DNA from: Desulfobacteraceae bacterium
GTDB lineage: Bacteria > Desulfobacterota > Desulfobacteria > Desulfobacterales > ETH-SRB1
Assembly: GCA_013202725.1 (NCBI GenBank)
Contig: JABMRH010000132.1
Coordinates: forward strand, 1-8,821
Direction: 5' to 3'
DNA: 8,821 nt
The first letter of the stretch is position 1; each line of letters begins with the position of its first letter. This document shows positions 6,126 through 8,821 of this stretch, one piece after another. The translations under genes and the position numbers were made by a program. Below the pieces are notes generated by a model, which saw nothing but the letters and a program-made list of their open reading frames with translations, had not been told where the DNA came from and searched no databases.

Positions 6126-6733
6126 GACTTTAACCTGAATTTCAGAAATAGCGCCCAGGGATTGAGCATACCAAAATAAATCGAGGTGGATTTGTCTTCT
6201 TTGATGGAGCTTTCAATCATAAATCGATCTCCATTCTCAACAAGTGCGGGCCGGTTTTGGGCAAAGAAAATGGCGGTATAATAGGAGGGATCATATGCGG
6301 CGATGACGATTTGTTTAAACAATTCGTTGGCTTTCATATGGCAAGGCACAAAAAAGTGATAGGAAAGCCTGCCGTTTTTTAAAACTGCATTAAAATCCTT
6401 GATCCACTTAACTTTGAATGGCTGACCATCGATTTTAACGAAGATAAAATAATCGTATTCAGCGATATGTGAGAACGCTTTTTCTTTCACCACGGCAACT
6501 TCGGCAGGTTCCAGTGTGCTGTTTTGGTTTTGATCGTAATCCGTAGCGATCATGCTGCTGAACATCTCATCGAAATTCCACTCGACCCAAAATCCTGCCA
6601 GACCTTTATTGTCAAACACGATGTTCAATCGCTGGACAATAAATACATGCGGATGGGCAATTACATTAGAGCCGATACACAAGACATTTAAAAAAAGAAT
6701 CAGACATAATACCTGCTTTCCAAGCCGAATCAT
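6122..6733 (-). CDS. DUF1007 periplasmic protein, partner of the NicO permease
   Basis: A 203-aa secreted protein, close to the usual DUF1007 length. The signal peptide ends ...SNVIA, so the mature protein should begin with His-Pro-His-Val-Phe (residues 27-31), the HPHVF hallmark of the family. An acidic loop, DYDQNQNSTLEPAE (about 65-78), resembles an EF-hand calcium loop and also occurs in family members. The N-terminal histidines suggest metal binding in the periplasm, perhaps handing nickel or cobalt to or from the permease; this is inference from context. The start codon overlaps the stop of the truncated upstream gene (ATGA), and the 3' end overlaps the permease start, so all three are probably translated in a coupled way. 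Confidence 0.88.
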   Translation of the reverse strand: MIRLGKQVLCLILFLNVLCIGSNVIAHPHVFIVQRLNIVFDNKGLAGFWVEWNFDEMFSSMIATDYDQNQNSTLEPAEVAVVKEKAFSHIAEYDYFIFVKIDGQPFKVKWIKDFNAVLKNGRLSYHFFVPCHMKANELFKQIVIAAYDPSYYTAIFFAQNRPALVENGDRFMIESSIKEDKSTSIYFGMLNPWALFLKFRLKS

Positions 6734-7098
6734 GTGTCTCTCACCATCAGCGCCTGCTGCCAGGGCAGCCAGAAAGGAGGCTTTGTTTCCGGCAGACCTG
6801 TTGTTTCCGGTGTGATATCATAGTAAACCCAGTGAACCCATGTGCCCATTGGTGCATCCGGGTCATCACAGATCAGCACAAGGCTCTTAGTGCCGGTCGG
6901 AAGAGCATTCCAACTCAGCGGCGGAGAGACATCAGCCCCGTCACAGGTATACTTTCCTGGTATCATTTCACCATCTTTAAATGCCGTGCTCTGCAACTTC
7001 ATAAATATGCCTCCTTCTTTTGCTGCAAATGATTGACTAACCAGCACACCGGCGCAAAACAGCATCGCTGCGACCGGCAGGCAAACAAGCTTTTTCAT
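6730..7098 (-). CDS. C-terminally truncated PEBP/YbhB-like secreted protein
   Basis: A 122-aa protein with a signal peptide (about 1-25). It is followed by the N-terminal two thirds of a YbhB/YbcL Raf-kinase-inhibitor-like (PEBP) fold: the KYTCDGADVSPPLSW start (about 49-63) and the ligand-site block CDDPDAPMGTWVHW (77-90). Family members normally continue for about 50-60 residues through a GYGGPxPP segment and a later HR-containing strand. Here the frame ends at LPWQQALMVRDT, just before that point, and its TGA overlaps the DUF1007 ATG. No remnant of the lost part shows in the other frames of the following DNA. A deletion that joined the gene to DUF1007 is the simplest reading. The product may be non-functional, while its translation still drives the downstream genes. 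A G-rich Shine-Dalgarno precedes the ATG. Confidence 0.75.
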   Translation of the reverse strand: MKKLVCLPVAAMLFCAGVLVSQSFAAKEGGIFMKLQSTAFKDGEMIPGKYTCDGADVSPPLSWNALPTGTKSLVLICDDPDAPMGTWVHWVYYDITPETTGLPETKPPFWLPWQQALMVRDT

Positions 7099-7111
7099 CG
7101 CACCCCCTTAT

Positions 7112-7172
7112 TATCATAACTTTTTTAAAACTATCGCGATTTAAATATGTCGTTTTTAGCAGAGTTATGATA
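7112..7172. promoter_or_regulatory. 10-bp inverted repeat in the divergent promoter region
   Basis: TATCATAACT (7112-7121) and its perfect complement AGTTATGATA (7163-7172) have centres 51 bp apart, close to five helical turns. The right arm covers the proposed -10 (7167-7172) of the NicO operon. The core TCATAAC resembles the two GATAAC copies at 7237-7251 before the reductase gene. This looks like a set of regulator sites shared by both directions. The regulator is unknown, and the 41-nt spacing does not fit the NikR operator. Confidence 0.45.
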
Positions 7173-7195
7173 TAAAAACTTTATAAGTTCAGCAA
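7167..7195 (-). promoter_or_regulatory. Candidate promoter of the PEBP-DUF1007-NicO operon
   Basis: On the minus strand, TTGCTG (7190-7195) is followed after 17 nt by TATCAT (7167-7172, 5 of 6 to the -10). The start would be near 7160, giving a 60-nt leader. The -10 lies inside one arm of the inverted repeat, so a bound regulator would block it. Confidence 0.45.
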
Positions 7196-7208
7196 GTATA
7201 ATTATAAT
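7180..7208 (+). promoter_or_regulatory. Candidate promoter of the FadH-like reductase gene
   Basis: A perfect -10 TATAAT (7203-7208) lies 17 nt after TTTATA (7180-7185, 4 of 6 to the -35). The expected start is near 7215. It overlaps, back to back, the minus-strand promoter at 7167-7195. Confidence 0.5.
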
Positions 7209-7236
7209 GTCAAGAAGCTTGTTTTATTAAATATCG

Positions 7237-7251
7237 GATAACTCTGATAAC
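7237..7251. repeat. Tandem GATAAC repeat before the reductase gene
   Basis: GATAAC occurs at 7237-7242 and 7246-7251, a 9-bp period, directly upstream of the AGGAGG Shine-Dalgarno (7252-7257). Related TCATAAC/GTTATGA motifs lie at 7114 and 7164. The tandem could be an operator in the transcribed leader. Confidence 0.4.
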
Positions 7252-7263
7252 AGGAGGTAAAAA

Positions 7264-8821
7264 ATGAGCTTTTCTCATCTTTTTTCACCAGCCAAAATCG
7301 GCGAATGCTCTCTCAAAAACAGAATCATCATGGCCCTTTTCCCCACAAAATACGCTACAGAAAGCAAGGTCAATCCAAAAATAACGGAGTTTTACAGGGT
7401 AAGGGCAAAAGGCGGCGCTGCCCTGATTGTTCTGGACTGTCCCTGCCTCGATTATCCCAGGGCATATAAAGGGCCACATGAACTCCGCTTTGATCTGGAA
7501 GAATACGCGACAGGCGTAAAGGAGCTCCTCAACGTCATTCACAAAGAAGGCTCCAAGGCCTTTATGCAGCTCAATTATCCAAAAGAGAGGGTTGTCGGGC
7601 AAGAGATTGCCGGCGCCGGGAAAAAAGGAGACGGCTGGGTCGTTTCTCTCGCTAATGCCATGTCTCTTGATGAGGCTGATGAGATACTTGAAATTATGGC
7701 CAACGGCGCCAAAAAAGCAAGAGAAACAGGTTACGACGGGGTGGAAATCCAGGCAAGCTATGGCGATCTTATTGCCCAGCTTCTTTCCCCTGTTCTTAAC
7801 AAACGAAGCGATGAGCTGGGCGGAGCAGTAGAAAATCGAGTTCGCTTTCTGACCCGATTGATTAAAAAAGTCAAAGCAGCGGCAGGCAGGGACTTTCCGG
7901 TGATGATAAAACTTGTCTGTGATGAATTTGTTCCCGGTGGATTGGGCATAGATGACAGCAGGAAGATAGCCGGACTTGTGGAAGATGCGGGAGCTGACGC
8001 CATTGTGGCAAATGCAGGCAACAAGTCCACGAAATTTATTACCATCCCCACCCACGAGTCTCCTCCCGGGCCCTTGATCGATTTGGCTGCTCAGATAAAG
8101 AAGTCGGTCAGCATACCGGTTGTCGCCATAGGGAAAATAAACAGTCCTGATATGGCCGATAAGATCGTTGGCAGAAAAAAGGCCAATTTTGTTGCTATGG
8201 CCAGGGAGCTGGTCGCTGATCCAGATCTTCCACAAAAAGCTGCATCCGGCATGGTGGATGATATTAACAGATGCGTCTTTTGTCTGAAAGACTGTGCGGA
8301 AAAAGGGGTCCCTGGAATAGGAAGATGCTGCACGGTTAATCCATTCGCAGGTCTTGAATATCGCTGGAAGGTTTCACCGGCTTCAAAGAAAAAAAGTCTG
8401 CTCGTAATCGGCGGGGGGCCAAGTGGCATACAGGCAGCCGTAATAGCTGACAAAAGAGGACATGACGTAGAATTATGGGAGCAGTCGGATCAGCTTGGCG
8501 GCCAGGCCAGGCTGGCAAGCATAGCCCCATTTAAAGAAGAAATGTCGGAGATACTCCGCTATCTGAAACACTCTCTCAACAAGAGCAAGGTCAGGGTTCG
8601 CCTCGGACATAAGGCCGATCTTACTGAAATTATTGCTCTTGCTCCGGACGTGGTTATTATGGCTACCGGTTCACGTTCGAGGCGTCCTCCTGTTCCCGGA
8701 ATCGACTCTGATCTTGTAACAGATGCCAGGCAGGTCTATGAAAGCCGGTCTGTCGCCGGCCAAAAGATAGTCATTATCGGTGGAGGTGACATCGGTTGTG
8801 AGACAGCGGACTGGCTTGCCG
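7264..8821 (+). CDS. FadH-like NADH:flavin oxidoreductase (old yellow enzyme/Fe-S/FAD), 3' end outside window
   Basis: 519 residues are present; relatives have about 640-680, so the C-terminus is cut by the window edge. The order is an FMN-binding OYE-type TIM barrel (1 to about 330), a [4Fe-4S] cluster motif C337-x2-C340-x3-C344-x11-C356, an FAD-binding Rossmann start GGGPSG (383-388) and a second nucleotide (NADH) site GGGDIG (506-511). This matches 2,4-dienoyl-CoA reductase FadH and related enoate, trimethylamine and bile-acid enzymes. The barrel departs from the norm. The usual HGY (or EGY) catalytic-tyrosine position reads SYGDL (165-169), so Asp168 aligns with E. coli Tyr166. No His is found where FadH has His252; Thr256 falls near that place. 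The substrate is therefore unclear. AGGAGG is 6 nt before the ATG. The gene is divergent from the NicO operon. Confidence 0.9.
   Translation, partial: MSFSHLFSPAKIGECSLKNRIIMALFPTKYATESKVNPKITEFYRVRAKGGAALIVLDCPCLDYPRAYKGPHELRFDLEEYATGVKELLNVIHKEGSKAFMQLNYPKERVVGQEIAGAGKKGDGWVVSLANAMSLDEADEILEIMANGAKKARETGYDGVEIQASYGDLIAQLLSPVLNKRSDELGGAVENRVRFLTRLIKKVKAAAGRDFPVMIKLVCDEFVPGGLGIDDSRKIAGLVEDAGADAIVANAGNKSTKFITIPTHESPPGPLIDLAAQIKKSVSIPVVAIGKINSPDMADKIVGRKKANFVAMARELVADPDLPQKAASGMVDDINRCVFCLKDCAEKGVPGIGRCCTVNPFAGLEYRWKVSPASKKKSLLVIGGGPSGIQAAVIADKRGHDVELWEQSDQLGGQARLASIAPFKEEMSEILRYLKHSLNKSKVRVRLGHKADLTEIIALAPDVVIMATGSRSRRPPVPGIDSDLVTDARQVYESRSVAGQKIVIIGGGDIGCETADWLA

Noticed and set aside
7112..7172. 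NikR operator for the nickel/cobalt permease operon
   Set aside because: The NikR site is GTATGA-N16-TCATAC. Here the arms are in another order and 41 nt apart, so only a generic operator is supported.
7285..8235. Long minus-strand open frame of 316 codons
   Set aside because: It lies antisense to the FadH-like gene, whose motifs (Fe-S cysteines, GGGPSG, GGGDIG) are unmistakable. The antisense translation shows no family features.

Overview
The window reads as ordinary chromosome of a Gram-negative, probably anaerobic bacterium. A Desulfobacterota-type (sulfate-reducing or syntrophic) organism fits best, but this is inference. The basis is an FmdE-family protein, an Fe-S/FAD/FMN old-yellow-enzyme reductase of the 2,4-dienoyl-CoA reductase type, a TonB/ExbB/ExbD set (hence an outer membrane) and moderate GC with AT-rich spacers. 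No rRNA, tRNA, CRISPR array, transposase or phage gene is visible.

Layout. (1) 4-927, minus: an FmdE-family protein with an extra N-terminal domain and a C-terminal zinc-ribbon-like tail. (2) 928-1506: a 578-bp divergent intergenic region with three terminator-like hairpins and several promoter-like sequences. (3) 1507-1707, plus: a 66-aa helical protein with an H-N-x-x-H-x-x-E-Y motif. (4) 4917 down to 1727, minus: a four-gene operon encoding an exported protein of about 18 acidic calcium-loop-like repeats, then ExbB, ExbD and TonB. It has a good sigma70-type promoter (5054-5082) and a hairpin with a U-tract in its leader. (5) 7098 down to 5214, minus: a three-gene, translationally coupled operon with a C-terminally truncated PEBP/YbhB-like secreted protein, a DUF1007 periplasmic protein and a NicO-family (RcnA-like) nickel/cobalt permease. 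(6) 7264-8821, plus: a FadH-like NADH:flavin oxidoreductase that runs off the window, divergent from operon 5 across a regulatory region with repeated GATAAC/TCATAAC motifs.

How the parts may work together. TonB-ExbBD energises outer-membrane import. NicO plus DUF1007 is a recognised nickel/cobalt transport pair. FmdE-family proteins bind metal. A transition-metal uptake and handling theme is therefore plausible for positions 1-7100, although no TonB-dependent receptor is in the window. The FadH-like reductase looks metabolically separate.

Most interesting signal. Three hairpins (950-1000 minus, 1385-1433 plus, 4947-4984 minus) share an 11-bp outer stem with invariant ends (AAGCC..GAAG / CTT..GGCTT), a changing middle with one compensatory pair, a variable loop and a U-tract broken by a single G. 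Each lies between a promoter-like sequence and the start of a gene, with the U-tract towards that gene. A fourth, looser copy sits at 1059-1108. I do not recognise them as a known riboswitch class. They could be a family of leader attenuators or a dispersed terminator-like repeat.
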